Source of the DNA: Bradyrhizobium genosp. SA-3
GTDB lineage: Bacteria; Pseudomonadota; Alphaproteobacteria; Rhizobiales; Xanthobacteraceae
Direction: 5' to 3'
DNA length: 64,000 nt
Assembly: GCF_004212635.1 (NCBI RefSeq)
Contig: NZ_PSRT01000002.1
Span: 1-64,000 of the forward strand
This document shows, piece by piece, positions 27,045 to 36,917 of this stretch (its first letter is position 1; every line of letters starts with the position of its first letter). The notes under the pieces are model-generated. The model was given only the letters and a program-made list of their open reading frames with translations, did not search any database and was not told where the DNA came from. The translations under genes were made by a program, and so were the position numbers.

Positions 27045-27278
27045 TTACTGGTTGTGGTTCTTCAGGACCTGGTCGCAGGCCTGCGAGATCTTGGCCCGGT
27101 TCTCCTTGAGGCAGGCCAGGACGGTGAAATCGCCCTGGTCGATGACCGGACGGCAGAACTTCTGCACATCGCGCGTGCAGGCCTTCTGCTCGGCGTCCGT
27201 GCCACGCCCTTGCTGAGCGAGCGCAGCCGTCGAAAGGGAGGCCGACAGCAGGGTGAGAGCGACGAGAAGCTTACGCAT
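27045..27278 (-). CDS. Small secreted cysteine-rich protein
   Basis: A 77-residue protein with a clear signal peptide (MRKLLVALTLLSASLSTAALA, cleavage after ALA). The mature part of about 55 residues has four cysteines in a CTRDVQKFC...LACLKENRAKISQAC pattern, which resembles one GLG1-type cysteine-rich repeat and probably forms two disulphides in the periplasm. An AAGGA site lies upstream of the ATG and a strong terminator follows, so it is a single-gene unit. Such proteins are common in Bradyrhizobium and have no established function. Confidence 0.75.
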   Translation of the reverse strand: MRKLLVALTLLSASLSTAALAQQGRGTDAEQKACTRDVQKFCRPVIDQGDFTVLACLKENRAKISQACDQVLKNHNQ

Positions 27279-27739
27279 TGTATTCCTTCATTCTGACGGC
27301 AGAATCGCACCGATCCCGGGCTGCACAGGGCGGATGGCCGGAACGGATTGTTCTGATGGCAAGTCGCCGCGGGAGGTGCGGCCTCAGAGAAGGCACAAGC
27401 ACTGGCAAATGCGGCCAAATTGGCGCCACACCCACCAAATCAGGTCTTCCCCGCGCGTTCATTGACAGATGTAAGAGCTTGATACTACGTCATAATTCAT
27501 GAACGCCGCATTTTACTGCACGGCTGTTGCAGAGCTGCATCTCTCCGCCCACCGTTTCAGCCAGAAACACACCGAAACACAGGAGATTGCAGGGTCGCAC
27601 CACGGTGCGAAGACCGGGTGGGACCGCCATCTCAGGCAGTTAGGCGTTGAACCTGACAGGGGCTGGGAACACTAAACTTTCGATGTGGCGAGACGTTCTC
27701 AATCGTAAGCGGGCGTCGTTCCAAAACGGGATATTTGAG
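27279..27739. other. Divergent intergenic region, no gene recognised
   Basis: A 461-base gap between the cysteine-rich protein gene and the secreted 165-aa protein gene. A small hairpin TCGCAC-CACG-GTGCGA lies at 27595-27610. The stretch 27540-27680 looks moderately structured, but I cannot match it to a known RNA family. Confidence 0.4.
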
Positions 27740-28237
27740 ATGACATTCTTTGGGCGATCTGGACTGGCAATCAAGGCGGCGGGCATCGGGGCTGCGCTGC
27801 TCTTCTCGGTGTCGGCAAGCCATGCTCAATCGTCCGGGCCATTTGCCGGTTTCGACGGCGCGTGGACCGGCACCGGGACGGTGGCGCTGTCCGACGGCTC
27901 CACCGAGCGCATCCGCTGCAAGGCCGATTACAAGGTCGCCGGCAGCGGCCTCAGCCTCAAGCAGGCGCTGCACTGCGCGTCCGACAGCTACAAGTTCGAC
28001 CTCACCAGCGACGTGACGAGCCAGGGCGACCGCATCTCCGGCAATTGGAGCGAGGCGAGCCGCAACATCTTCGGCAACCTCCAGGGCACCGCCGGCGGCG
28101 GCCAGATCGACGTGTTCGTCGAGGCCAACGGCTTTGCCGCCAATTTGTCGCTGCGCACCAACGGCACCAAGCAGACGGTGCAGATCTCTTCCAAGGGCGA
28201 GATCCGCGGCGTCAACATCACGATGACAAAGGGCTGA
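27740..28237 (+). CDS. Secreted protein of unknown function, about 165 aa
   Basis: A small exported protein. The signal peptide (MTFFGRSGLAIKAAGIGAALLFSVSASHA) is followed by a beta-rich mature domain: FAGFDGAWTGTGTVALSDGSTERIRC, then DLTSDVTSQGDRISGNWSE and GTAGGGQIDVFVEANGF. The WTGTGTV...GSTERIRCKADY opening and the paired Cys (in RIRCKA and ALHCAS) are shared by many alphaproteobacterial hypothetical proteins with a lipocalin-like look. The ATG at 27740 was chosen because the signal peptide starts there; the longer frame upstream lacks any such feature. A bidirectional terminator follows. Function unknown. Confidence 0.7.
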   Translation: MTFFGRSGLAIKAAGIGAALLFSVSASHAQSSGPFAGFDGAWTGTGTVALSDGSTERIRCKADYKVAGSGLSLKQALHCASDSYKFDLTSDVTSQGDRISGNWSEASRNIFGNLQGTAGGGQIDVFVEANGFAANLSLRTNGTKQTVQISSKGEIRGVNITMTKG

Positions 28238-28260
28238 GGCCCTTTCCGCTCAAGAACAAC

Positions 28261-28296
28261 AAAGCCCCCGACTCTCGCGAGCCGGGGGCTTTTTGC
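28261..28296. terminator. Bidirectional Rho-independent terminator between convergent genes
   Basis: AGCCCCCG (28263-28270) pairs with CGGGGGCT (28283-28290), with an inner CTCGCGAG palindrome, and is flanked by an A-run on the left and TTTTT on the right. It serves the secreted 165-aa protein gene and the MMPL transporter gene. Confidence 0.85.
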
Positions 28297-28315
28297 TGTA
28301 GCGCTCCCTGCGCGC

Positions 28316-30682
28316 TCAGATCGCCGGCTTGTCGGGTCCCTGAAGCCTGGCGTGCAGATTGATCAGCCACATCGCGGTCGGGCGCAGGATGAAGAGGTCG
28401 GCGACGAGGGCCATGACCATCGAGAAGGCGCTGAGCCAGCCGAACAGCCGCAGCGATGGCAGGTCGGAGAACACGGTGACGACGAGGCCGCAGGCCAGCA
28501 CCACCGTGGTCAGGATCAGCGCCGGACCGACCAGCACGGTCGCCCGCTCCACCGCCAGCCCCGAGCCGACGCCCGGCTTGCTCTCGAGCCTGAGGCGGTT
28601 GAGGAAGTGGATGGTGGCGCTCAAGCCCAGGCCGAACGAGACGGTGAGCGCGACGACGCTGGCGAATTGCAGGCCCTCGCCCATCGCCCACAGCACCGTG
28701 CCCGACATCACCACCGGGAAGATGCCCGGCAGGATGCAGGCGAACATCACGACCCAGGAGCGGAAGGCAAGGCCGATGAAGATCGCGACCAGCGCGAATT
28801 CGACGGTGAGACCGCGGTTCAACTTCTCGATCATGCTGGCCGAGTTACGCGCGGCAATCGCAGCGAGGCCCGTCACCGCAATCTCGTAGCCGGGATGCTT
28901 CTTGCGGATGGTGTCGAGCTCGGTATCGAGCTTGTCGACGATTGGCAGGAGCTGGCTGGAATCCTTGTCCGGCACGCGGCCGGCCACCACGACCGCATCC
29001 TGCTCGGCGTCGATGAAGCGCCGCACCAGATGCTCGGGGATGACGCCCACATATTCCTTGAGCGTCGCGACGTCGGCGCTGCCGGCCTTTTCCGCGAGCC
29101 AGCGGCGCAGGGTTTCGAGCGACCAGACGTTGCCGACACCGGCCGCCTTCTCCACGGTCGCATGCACGTCGGCGATGGTCTGGAGCGTCTCCGGCGAATA
29201 GAGCGATTCGCCCTTGGGGAACGCGATCAGAACGTTGACTGGATTGGCGCCGGTCAGCTTGGCGTCGAGCCGGTCGCTGGCGGCGACCGCCTGGCGCTTG
29301 TCCGGCACCTGGTCGGCGAGGCGGTAGCGCGGCTCCAGATTGGCGTAGATGACGCCGAGGCTGCCGACGAACAGCACCGCGATCAGGCTGAACAGGCCGG
29401 GCCGGCCGACCATGCGCACCGCGATCCAGTAGCAGAAATTGCGCAGCGCCTGGACGCCGGCATCGGCGCCCTGGAACTTGACCGCGAAGACCTTCTCGTT
29501 GCGCACGAACAACACGCCGAACACCGGCACCAGCGACAGCACCGCGACCAGCGCGATGATGGTGGCGGCAAGGCCCGCCTCGCCGAACTTGCGGATCAGG
29601 TCGGAGTCGGAGAATTGCAGCGCGATGAAGGAAATGCCGGCGGTGCCGTGGGTCAGCACGCAGGCCGGGCCCACCACCAGCACCGCGTTCTTGAACGCGG
29701 TGAACTTGTCCTGGCCCGCGATCAGCCGGTCGCGCGCGGCGAAGGTCAGCTGCATCGAGTCCGAGAAGCTGATGACCATGATGAGCGGCGTCATCACGTT
29801 CAGGAACATGTTGAGATTGAAATTGGCCCAGCCGAGCGCACCGAGCGCCAGCAGGATCGCGATCATCGGCGGGAATGCCGCCGCGACCATGAAAGAGATC
29901 TTGCGGAAGAAGATGATGGCGATGATACAGCCGGCGAGGATGCCGAGGACGTTGTAGGTGAGCCCGTCGCGCTCGACCGCGTTGCGGATCTCGAGCTGCA
30001 TCACCGGCACGCCGGAGAGCTGCACGTTGAGCCCGGTGTCGCCGAGGTCCTCCTTCATCAGGGCGCGGATGTCGGCGACGGTCTTGGTCAGCTTGTTGGA
30101 GGCGACCACTTCCGGATCCAGCGACAGCACAACCAACGCAAGTGTCCCGTCCTCCGACAACAGCTTGCCGCGGATGATCTCGTTGTTTTTGACGGTCTCG
30201 ATGAACTTGTCATAGGCCGCGCCCTCGGGCAGCTCGGGCGGGAACAGTGCCGCCGGCAGCTTGCCCGGCGCCGGCGCCTGGCGCGCCGAGAACAGCGAAA
30301 CCAGTCCACGGGTGCCTTCGACGAGTTGCATGTCGGTGATGAAGTCGCGCAGCTTCTCCAGGTTGTTCCGCGCCAGCAGATTCTTGCCCTCAACCACGAC
30401 GAGAACGTCGAACTCCTCGGCCGGGAACTTCTTGGTCACCTCTTCGTATTGGTGGAATTCGCGCGTGTCGGAGCGGAACAGCTGCGACAGCGAATCGTCG
30501 ATCTTGATCCTGTGGATGCCGAACACGGCACCGACGATCAGCGCGAGCAGGACGATACAGGAAACGATCGGGGTCCGGACGGCGATCAGTCCGAGCCGCT
30601 CCAGCCCGAAGGCGATCGAGGACGTAGGTCCCTGCTCGACCTTGTCGACATGAACCTCATTCTCGCTGTGCTTTTCGAGCAT
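28316..30682 (-). CDS. RND/MMPL-family transporter (HpnN-like paralogue)
   Basis: A 788-residue inner-membrane protein of the MMPL/SSD-containing RND superfamily. One N-terminal helix (about residues 38-58), a periplasmic loop, a helix bundle at about 245-400, a second periplasmic domain (about 440-620) and a last bundle (about 640-780) give the two-fold RND layout. GVFGIHRIKIDDSLSQLFRSDTREF matches the loop that follows helix 1 in lipid-type RND pumps. It is shorter than HpnN and lacks its N-terminal signature. It lies downstream of eutC on the same strand (215-base gap), in the hpnP-eutC direction, so a role in moving a lipid is possible; the substrate is unknown. Confidence 0.85.
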   Translation of the reverse strand: MLEKHSENEVHVDKVEQGPTSSIAFGLERLGLIAVRTPIVSCIVLLALIVGAVFGIHRIKIDDSLSQLFRSDTREFHQYEEVTKKFPAEEFDVLVVVEGKNLLARNNLEKLRDFITDMQLVEGTRGLVSLFSARQAPAPGKLPAALFPPELPEGAAYDKFIETVKNNEIIRGKLLSEDGTLALVVLSLDPEVVASNKLTKTVADIRALMKEDLGDTGLNVQLSGVPVMQLEIRNAVERDGLTYNVLGILAGCIIAIIFFRKISFMVAAAFPPMIAILLALGALGWANFNLNMFLNVMTPLIMVISFSDSMQLTFAARDRLIAGQDKFTAFKNAVLVVGPACVLTHGTAGISFIALQFSDSDLIRKFGEAGLAATIIALVAVLSLVPVFGVLFVRNEKVFAVKFQGADAGVQALRNFCYWIAVRMVGRPGLFSLIAVLFVGSLGVIYANLEPRYRLADQVPDKRQAVAASDRLDAKLTGANPVNVLIAFPKGESLYSPETLQTIADVHATVEKAAGVGNVWSLETLRRWLAEKAGSADVATLKEYVGVIPEHLVRRFIDAEQDAVVVAGRVPDKDSSQLLPIVDKLDTELDTIRKKHPGYEIAVTGLAAIAARNSASMIEKLNRGLTVEFALVAIFIGLAFRSWVVMFACILPGIFPVVMSGTVLWAMGEGLQFASVVALTVSFGLGLSATIHFLNRLRLESKPGVGSGLAVERATVLVGPALILTTVVLACGLVVTVFSDLPSLRLFGWLSAFSMVMALVADLFILRPTAMWLINLHARLQGPDKPAI

Positions 30683-30897
30683 GCCTTGTCCAGTTCCTAA
30701 ATCGTCCTAAATCGGCTCGGTCTTGAGGGCTTATTGCGCCCCGCGAACGGCTTGAAAACGCCATACCAATGGGAGGCTTGCCCGTTGAAAATGCGCGGAA
30801 AATCGCCGCGAGGGTTTAGCAGGTCAATCACCCTTCTCGCAAGCCGGCGAAATGTGGCCAAATCGATCAAGATGAGGCGATTTTGCCGGAATGCCCG

Positions 30898-31683
30898 TCA
30901 TTCGGGCCAAGTCGTGCCAATTCGACGCGGCGCGCGGTCCGCGCTCTCGTCCTTCAGCGCCACGCCGGTAACCTCCCGGGCAAGCCCCTCACGGACCAGC
31001 CAGGCGATCTTGAAGGCGGCCTCGTCATAGCTCAACCCAGCATTGTGGATGTTGGACACGCAATTGCGCTCGGCATCGGTGCGCCCGGGCTTCGGCGCGA
31101 AGGTCAGATAGGCGCCGAGACTGTCGGGCGCCGACAGGCCCGGCCGCTCGCCGATCAGCATCGCGACCATGCGCGCGCCGAGAATCGCGCCGATCTCGTC
31201 GCCGAGCGCGACGCGCGCGCCTGAGGCGACGACGACATGGCCGATCGCGACGGTGCCATCGGCCGCGAGCAGCGGCAGCAGACGCGTCAGCAGCGCCACC
31301 GCATGGGCGTGGACCGCTGCCGCTGACAGGCCGTCGCCGATCACGACCGCGAGCTGGCATGGCGCCGAGGCACCTCGCGCTAGAAGCTCCGCTGATCCGG
31401 CATCAAGCTGTCGTCCGAGGTCCGGCCGCCGCAGATAGTCGCTGCGGTCGACCGCCCGGCTCCTCACCTCGGTCACGACCAGGCCAAGTGCACTGAGATC
31501 GGCGACCAGAGGCGGCACATCGAAGGCGGTATGCACGGCATCGCGGGCGCGGGCATGGTCCAGCGTGAAGTCTAGCAGCGCTCTTGTCGGCACGCTCGCG
31601 CCACTGCGGCCGAGCGCAACGCGCGCGGGCGTGAACGCCCGCAGATCGAGCGTCGGACGGCGCGGCGGGGCCGGATCAGACAT
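30898..31683 (-). CDS. eutC: Ethanolamine ammonia-lyase, light (small) subunit
   Basis: A 261-residue EutC subunit of the adenosylcobalamin-dependent enzyme that splits ethanolamine to acetaldehyde and ammonia. Family stretches: [54 protein letters not shown] and [10 protein letters not shown] (parts of the cobalamin- and EutB-contact surface). It begins only 6 bases after the hpnP stop, so it is co-transcribed with hpnP. Its partner eutB is on the other side of hpnP. No microcompartment genes are present, so this is a simple cytoplasmic EutBC. Confidence 0.94.
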   Translation of the reverse strand: MSDPAPPRRPTLDLRAFTPARVALGRSGASVPTRALLDFTLDHARARDAVHTAFDVPPLVADLSALGLVVTEVRSRAVDRSDYLRRPDLGRQLDAGSAELLARGASAPCQLAVVIGDGLSAAAVHAHAVALLTRLLPLLAADGTVAIGHVVVASGARVALGDEIGAILGARMVAMLIGERPGLSAPDSLGAYLTFAPKPGRTDAERNCVSNIHNAGLSYDEAAFKIAWLVREGLAREVTGVALKDESADRAPRRIGTTWPE

Positions 31684-31689
31684 GTCGCA

Positions 31690-33276
31690 TCATTCGGCGG
31701 GAACGGCGGCCTCGCGCAGGCGGATCGAATAGTTCGAGGCGTTCTGCTTGCCGCTCGAGGCCGCGCGCGCGAAGGTGATGAGGTGATGCGCGATCGTGGC
31801 GCAGCCGATCAGGCCTTCGAGATCGCCGCGCCGGATTCGCCCCAAGGCGAACTTCCAGAATACGCGCCTGTAGTCGCCGAGCACCCCGATCTGCCAGAAG
31901 ATGTTGCGCAGCATGATCAGGCCGCGCTTGATGTTGGGCCAAGTCTTCATCTCCGGTGCCACCGGCACGTTGAGGCGGTTGGCATAGGTGTAGTCGCACT
32001 GATGCTGATAGCGCGCATAGACCTTCTCGGGCGTGTAGGCGACCTCCATGCAATGCTTCCAGGACGAGACGACCTCGTCATAAGGCAGCAGGAATTCGAC
32101 GTTGGAATCGCGGCCCTCATCGTGGACCAGGCGTCCCTCACGCTCCAGCCGGTCCCACAGCGGCGTCTTGGGCAGCGCCTGGAGCAAATTGATGGTGAGC
32201 AGCGGAATCCGTGATTCCTCGACGAAAGCGAGCAGTGCGTCCGACGTGTTCGACTTGTCGGTGTCCAGCCCCATGATGATGCCGGACACGACCTCCATGC
32301 CGTAGGAATTGATGGTGCGCACGCCCTCCAGGATCGGAACCATCATGTTGTGGTCCTTGTGCATCGCATGCAATGCATCCGGATCCGGCGTCTCGATGCC
32401 GCAGAAGATGGTGATGAAAAAGGCTTCACGCATCTTCTCCAGGATCTCGGGCCGCTTGGCGATGTTGAGCGTCGCCTCGCAAGCGAGCCGCACCACGTAG
32501 CCGGTCCGCTTCTGCCATTCGATCAGATGCGGCAAGAGATCCATCGCCGCCTTGCGGTTGCCGATGAAATTATCGTCGACGAAATAGACCGTGTCGGTCA
32601 TGCCGCATTCGCGCAGGCGGTCGAGCTCGGCGATGATCTGCTCCGGCGTCTTGATGCGGGGATTGCGCCCGTAGAGGCCGGGGATGTCGCAGAACTCGCA
32701 CTGATAGGGACAGCCGCTGGAATATTGGATGCTGCCGAGAAAGTATTTCTTGACGTCGGCGAGCTCGTAGGCCGGGATCGGAAACTCTGTCATCGGCACG
32801 CGGTCCTTGGTGGCCAGCACCACCTGCTGCTCGGGCCGCGACGTGTTGCGCGACAGAATCTCGATCAGTTGATTGGTGGCGTCGCCGAGCTCGCCGACAT
32901 GGAGATAATCGAAGGTCGGGTAATAGTCCGGGCAGGCGCTGACCGAGGGACCGCCGAGTGCGACGGGCAGATCGAATTCATGGGCGCGGCGGCAGATGTC
33001 GTTCATCTGCTGGCGCTGGATGTGCATGCCGCTGACGAAGACCACTTCCGCCCATTCGAACTCTTCGCTGGTCGTGCTGCGAAGGTTCTCGTCGACGAAT
33101 TTGACCTGCCACTCTTTCGGAAGATAGGCGGAAATCAGCAGCAGCCCCTGCGGCGGCATGAAGGCGCGAACGCCGTCGGTCAGGGGATAGGAATATTCGA
33201 ACGTCCCGAATGACGAGGTGTAGCGCGGAAACACACAGAGAATCCGCCGGGACGTTCCGTTGCTTTCAGCTCGCAT
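31690..33276 (-). CDS. hpnP: Hopanoid C-2 methylase HpnP (B12-binding radical SAM)
   Basis: A 528-residue cobalamin-dependent radical SAM methyltransferase that puts the 2-methyl group on the hopanoid A-ring. An N-terminal B12-binding domain (about residues 10-140, including FMPPQGLLLISAYLP and VALGGPSVSACPDYYP) is followed by the radical SAM core with C189-x3-C193-x2-C196 (SSGCPYQCEFCDIPG) and a C-terminal DUF4070-like domain (about 380-500). The opening RRILCVFPRYTSSFGTFEYSYP and the length distinguish it from HpnJ. A GGGGGAG site precedes the ATG by 5 bases. It is placed between eutB (152-base gap) and eutC (6-base gap). Its presence predicts 2-methylhopanoids. Confidence 0.9.
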   Translation of the reverse strand: MRAESNGTSRRILCVFPRYTSSFGTFEYSYPLTDGVRAFMPPQGLLLISAYLPKEWQVKFVDENLRSTTSEEFEWAEVVFVSGMHIQRQQMNDICRRAHEFDLPVALGGPSVSACPDYYPTFDYLHVGELGDATNQLIEILSRNTSRPEQQVVLATKDRVPMTEFPIPAYELADVKKYFLGSIQYSSGCPYQCEFCDIPGLYGRNPRIKTPEQIIAELDRLRECGMTDTVYFVDDNFIGNRKAAMDLLPHLIEWQKRTGYVVRLACEATLNIAKRPEILEKMREAFFITIFCGIETPDPDALHAMHKDHNMMVPILEGVRTINSYGMEVVSGIIMGLDTDKSNTSDALLAFVEESRIPLLTINLLQALPKTPLWDRLEREGRLVHDEGRDSNVEFLLPYDEVVSSWKHCMEVAYTPEKVYARYQHQCDYTYANRLNVPVAPEMKTWPNIKRGLIMLRNIFWQIGVLGDYRRVFWKFALGRIRRGDLEGLIGCATIAHHLITFARAASSGKQNASNYSIRLREAAVPAE

Positions 33277-33428
33277 CTAAGCTCCCCCGCCACGCTCGAC
33301 CGATGGTGCGGAAATTGCCAGCCAGACACATACCGTAATGCGGCTGCCGGAATTTCTCAATATTGTGGCAGCCCCTCAATTCGCGAGGGGCACCAATAGT
33401 TTCCTGGGGAGCTGGCGTTTCCGCCGCC

Positions 33429-34811
33429 TCACGCGATCAGCCGTGAGGCAAAATCGGGCAATAGGCCTGCATCGCCGGCAAGGCGGAAGTCGGCGCCCGC
33501 AATACCGGCCTGCACCAGCCAGTCGTCGAATTCCGGCGCGCGGCGCAGGGAGAAGACGTCACGGACATAGAGCGCGTCGTGAAAAGACGTCGACTGGTAG
33601 TTCAGCATGACGTCATCGGCGCCGGGCACGCCCATGATGAAGGTGACGCCGGCGGCGGCGAGCAGCGTCAGGAGATTGTCCATGTCGTCCTGGTCCGCCT
33701 CCGCGTGGTTAGTGTAGCAGATGTCGACCCCGAGCGGCAGGCCGAGCAGCTTGCCGCAGAAATGATCCTCCAGCCCGGCCCGGATGATTTCCTTGCCGTC
33801 GTAGAGATATTCCGGGCCGATGAAGCCGACCACGCTGTTGACCAGCAGCGGGGCGAAGGCGCGGGCGACCGCATAAGCGCGCGCCTCGCAGGTCTGCTGG
33901 TCGACGCCGTGATGGGCGCCGGCCGACAACGCCGAGCCCTGCCCTGTCTCGAAATACATCACGTTCTGCCCCACCGTGCCCCGCTTCAGCGACAGCCCGG
34001 CCTCCTGCGCCTCCTTCAGGAGCGCGAGGTCGACGCCAAAGCTGCGGTTGGCAGCTTCAGTGCCGGCAACCGACTGGAAGACGAGATCGACCGGCAAGCC
34101 CTGCCCGATCAGCGACAGCGTCGTCGTGACATGGGTGAGCACGCAGCCCTGCGTCGGGATCTTCAGTCGCGCGATGATCTCGTCGAGCAGCCGCAATAAT
34201 TGCGCGATCACGGCGGGATCGTCGCTGGCCGGATTGATACCGATGCAGGCATCGCCGGCCCCTAACAGGATGCCGTCGAGGATCGAGGCGGTGATGCCCC
34301 TGGCATCGTCGAACGGATGATTGGGCTGGAGCCGCGTGCTCATCCGGCCCTTCAGCCCGATGGTGTTGCGGAAGGCGGTGGTGACCTCGCATTTCCGAGC
34401 CGCCAGGATCAGGTCCTGGTTGCGCATCAGCTTCGAGACCGCGGCCGCCATTTCCGGCGTGATGGCGGGCGCGAGCATTTTCAATGCCTCGGGCGTGGCG
34501 GCGTCCGACAGCAGCCAGTCGCGGAAAGCTCCGACCGTGAGCGAGGCCACCGGCGCAAAGGCCTTTGCGTCGTGGCTGTCGATGACGAGGCGGGTGACCT
34601 CGTCGGCCTCATAGGGAATGGCGGCTTCCTGCAGGAACTGTCCGAGCGGGACATCGGCGAGCGCCATCCGCGCCGCGATCATCTGCTCGGCGCTGGCAGC
34701 GGCGATCCCGGCCAGCCGGTCGCCGGAGCGGGGCGGCGTCGCCTTGGCGAGGAGGTCGCGCAGGTCCGGGAACGTGTAGGTCGTGGCGTCGATGGTGTGG
34801 CGGTAGACCAA
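33429..34811 (-). CDS. eutB: Ethanolamine ammonia-lyase, heavy (large) subunit
   Basis: A 460-residue EutB subunit, which forms the TIM barrel holding ethanolamine and adenosylcobalamin. Characteristic stretches are VYRHTIDATTYTFPDLRDLLAKATP at the start, AAAVSKLMRNQDLILAARKCEVTTAFRNTIGLKGRMSTRLQPNHP in the barrel, and FIMGVPGADDVMLNYQSTSFHDA near the end. I chose the TTG start at 34809-34811 because GGAGAGG lies just before it and the protein then begins exactly at the family N-terminus; a TTG 15 codons upstream is the alternative. It is upstream of hpnP and eutC on the same strand. Confidence 0.92.
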   Translation of the reverse strand: MVYRHTIDATTYTFPDLRDLLAKATPPRSGDRLAGIAAASAEQMIAARMALADVPLGQFLQEAAIPYEADEVTRLVIDSHDAKAFAPVASLTVGAFRDWLLSDAATPEALKMLAPAITPEMAAAVSKLMRNQDLILAARKCEVTTAFRNTIGLKGRMSTRLQPNHPFDDARGITASILDGILLGAGDACIGINPASDDPAVIAQLLRLLDEIIARLKIPTQGCVLTHVTTTLSLIGQGLPVDLVFQSVAGTEAANRSFGVDLALLKEAQEAGLSLKRGTVGQNVMYFETGQGSALSAGAHHGVDQQTCEARAYAVARAFAPLLVNSVVGFIGPEYLYDGKEIIRAGLEDHFCGKLLGLPLGVDICYTNHAEADQDDMDNLLTLLAAAGVTFIMGVPGADDVMLNYQSTSFHDALYVRDVFSLRRAPEFDDWLVQAGIAGADFRLAGDAGLLPDFASRLIA

Positions 34812-35131
34812 GGGCCTCTCCAGGGGTCGTCGGCCAGTGGCCGAGTCCAAATTCAATCCCGAGCGCGATCCGACGATAAGGGAATACGCTCTTGGCAGCC
34901 CCAGTGCACGCCGATGTTTGGGGGCGTCGCGCCGGATCCCCGGGGCAATCTGCCGGAGATCGATGAGGCATCTCCAACCAGCTGAAACATTTCGTATTTC
35001 CGCCGGCCGGCGGGCTCTCCAGGGGCTGCGGCGTTAACGCCGCATCCATCTTCGTTCTGCATAATTTTGCATCAAATTCAAACGACCGCGCTCACCGGCC
35101 GCTCCAGGCCATCTCGGGCTCCTTGAACACC
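34812..35131. other. Divergent intergenic region between eutB and the chemoreceptor gene
   Basis: About 320 bases with no recognisable gene, hairpin terminator or riboswitch. In particular I did not recognise a cobalamin riboswitch upstream of eutB. It must contain the promoters of both flanking genes. Confidence 0.45.
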
Positions 35132-36871
35132 ATGACATCAGACCGATCTGGGAATGCCGCCGGCCTCGCCGGCCGTTTCACGCTTGCCACCAAGCTCTAC
35201 GCGATCTTCGCGCTGTTTGCGCTGCTCACGGCGGCGATCGCGATGCTGTCCGACTACAACAGCCGCCGCAGCGCCGACCTGACGAGCGCGATCGAGACGG
35301 CGAACGCCGCCGCGCAGAATGTCGAGCGCGTCAACTCGCTGGTCTATGCGGTCGTGATGGAATCGCGCGGCGTCTACATGTCGACCGAGCCCGCCGTCGT
35401 GAAGAAATACGGCGAGGGCCTGCTCAAGTTCAACGCGCAGATCCTCGACGTCGTGAAGCGCTGGGAGACCATCGTCAAGGCCGACGATGCCGAGCAGTTT
35501 TCCACCTTCAAGAAGCGCATCGAGCAGTTCGTCGAGTTCCGCAAGGAGCTGGTGCGCCGCGGCATCGAGATCAATGCGGCCGCGGGCCGCGAATGGGGCG
35601 ACAACGATGCCAATCGCAGCGTGCGCTCGGCGTTGAACAAGGATCTCGAAGCGCTCTCCAAAGTCTATGCCGAACGCGCGAGGCAAATCGCCCAGCAAAC
35701 CGAGACCAATCGTACGCTGTCTTTCGTCCTGACCTGCCTCGGCGGCGTGGCGCTGGCCCTGGTCGTGATCGGCATCGTCATCATCGCCCGCTCGATCGCG
35801 CGGCCCCTCTCGGCCATCACCGCGACCATCAAGCAGGTCGCAGACGGGACCGAGAACGTCGCGGTGCCCTACAGCCGCCGCGCCGACGAGATCGGCGCGC
35901 TGGCACGCGCGATCGAGGTCTTCCAGGAGGCGATGGGCCGCAACCGCAATCTCGCCTCCCAGGTCTCGCACGACTCCGCCGCGCGCGAGGAGCGCGCCCG
36001 CCATATCGAAAAATCCGTCGAGGCATTTCGCGAAGCGATCGGCGCCATCATGCGCGGCCTCAGCGACAACGCCTCCACCATGCGCGAGACCGCGCAGACC
36101 ATCACGCGCGTCACCGCGGATGCGAATAGTCGCGCCGGCACGGCGGCGAACGCCACCGAGCAGGCCTCACACAACGTCTCGGCGGTGGCGAGTGCCGCCG
36201 AGGAGCTGTCGGCCTCGGTGGAAGAGATCGGCCGCCAGGTGCGGCAATCCGCCGGCGCGGTCGAGCAGACCGGCCAGCGCACCGAGAAGTCGATCTCCGA
36301 GATCGAGAGCCTCGCCGCCGCCACCCAACGCATCGACGGCGTGCTCAACCTGATCCAGGCGATCGCCGAGCAGACCAATCTGCTCGCGCTCAACGCCACC
36401 ATCGAGGCCGCCCGCGCCGGCGATGCCGGCCGCGGCTTTGCCGTCGTCGCCCATGAGGTGAAGGCGCTCGCGGGCCAGACCGCCAAGGCCACCGCCGAGA
36501 TCGGCGAGAACGTCTCGATGATCCAGACTTCCACGCGCAATGCGGTCGACGCCGTCCGCGAGATCGGCGGCGCGGTGCGCGAAATCAACGAGGTCACCTC
36601 GGCGATCGCCGGCGCCATCGGCCAGCAGGACGCCGCCACGCGCGAGATCTCCTCCAACGCGCAAAGCGCCGCGCAGGGCAATGAGACCCTGGTCGCCAAC
36701 ATTACTTCGCTGCGCGATGCCATCGGCGAGACCGATACGGCGGCGACCTCCGTGCTGACGGCGGCGAGCAGCCTGACGGAGACGGCGGACACGCTGTCGC
36801 GCGAGGTGGAAAAATTCTTCCAGAACCTGCGCTCGGGCGCGGCGGACGGCCGCATCGCCAAGGCCGGGTGA
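35132..36871 (+). CDS. Methyl-accepting chemotaxis protein
   Basis: A 579-residue membrane chemoreceptor. Helix 1 (about residues 15-38), a periplasmic four-helix-bundle sensor (about 40-185) and helix 2 (about 188-212) are followed by a HAMP domain (about 212-265), a linker with a DExxARA-type repeat, and the signalling coiled coil. The tip that contacts CheA/CheW is the conserved [20 protein letters not shown] stretch near 410-430. The ATG at 35132 is preferred to a TTG three codons earlier. The sensor type is generic, so the ligand cannot be predicted. It stands alone, with no other chemotaxis genes nearby. Confidence 0.93.
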   Translation: MTSDRSGNAAGLAGRFTLATKLYAIFALFALLTAAIAMLSDYNSRRSADLTSAIETANAAAQNVERVNSLVYAVVMESRGVYMSTEPAVVKKYGEGLLKFNAQILDVVKRWETIVKADDAEQFSTFKKRIEQFVEFRKELVRRGIEINAAAGREWGDNDANRSVRSALNKDLEALSKVYAERARQIAQQTETNRTLSFVLTCLGGVALALVVIGIVIIARSIARPLSAITATIKQVADGTENVAVPYSRRADEIGALARAIEVFQEAMGRNRNLASQVSHDSAAREERARHIEKSVEAFREAIGAIMRGLSDNASTMRETAQTITRVTADANSRAGTAANATEQASHNVSAVASAAEELSASVEEIGRQVRQSAGAVEQTGQRTEKSISEIESLAAATQRIDGVLNLIQAIAEQTNLLALNATIEAARAGDAGRGFAVVAHEVKALAGQTAKATAEIGENVSMIQTSTRNAVDAVREIGGAVREINEVTSAIAGAIGQQDAATREISSNAQSAAQGNETLVANITSLRDAIGETDTAATSVLTAASSLTETADTLSREVEKFFQNLRSGAADGRIAKAG

Positions 36872-36917
36872 ACGAACGGCAAGGCCCGTTCGCGAAAAAG
36901 TCGAAAACGAGAGCGGC

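Noticed and set aside
27540..27680. Possible structured non-coding RNA upstream of the 165-aa secreted protein gene
   Set aside because: There is only one weak hairpin and no match to a riboswitch or small-RNA family that I could identify.
28352..30700. Long open frame (about 780 codons) on the plus strand opposite the MMPL transporter gene
   Set aside because: It is the antisense shadow of a GC-rich gene with strong codon bias; the composition is Arg/Glu/Gln/Asp-rich with no domain, and the opposite strand encodes a recognised transporter.
36873..36892. Hairpin CGAACGG/CCGTTCG after the chemoreceptor gene
   Set aside because: The stem is 7 bp and is not followed by a T-run on the strand that would need it, so I do not call it a terminator.
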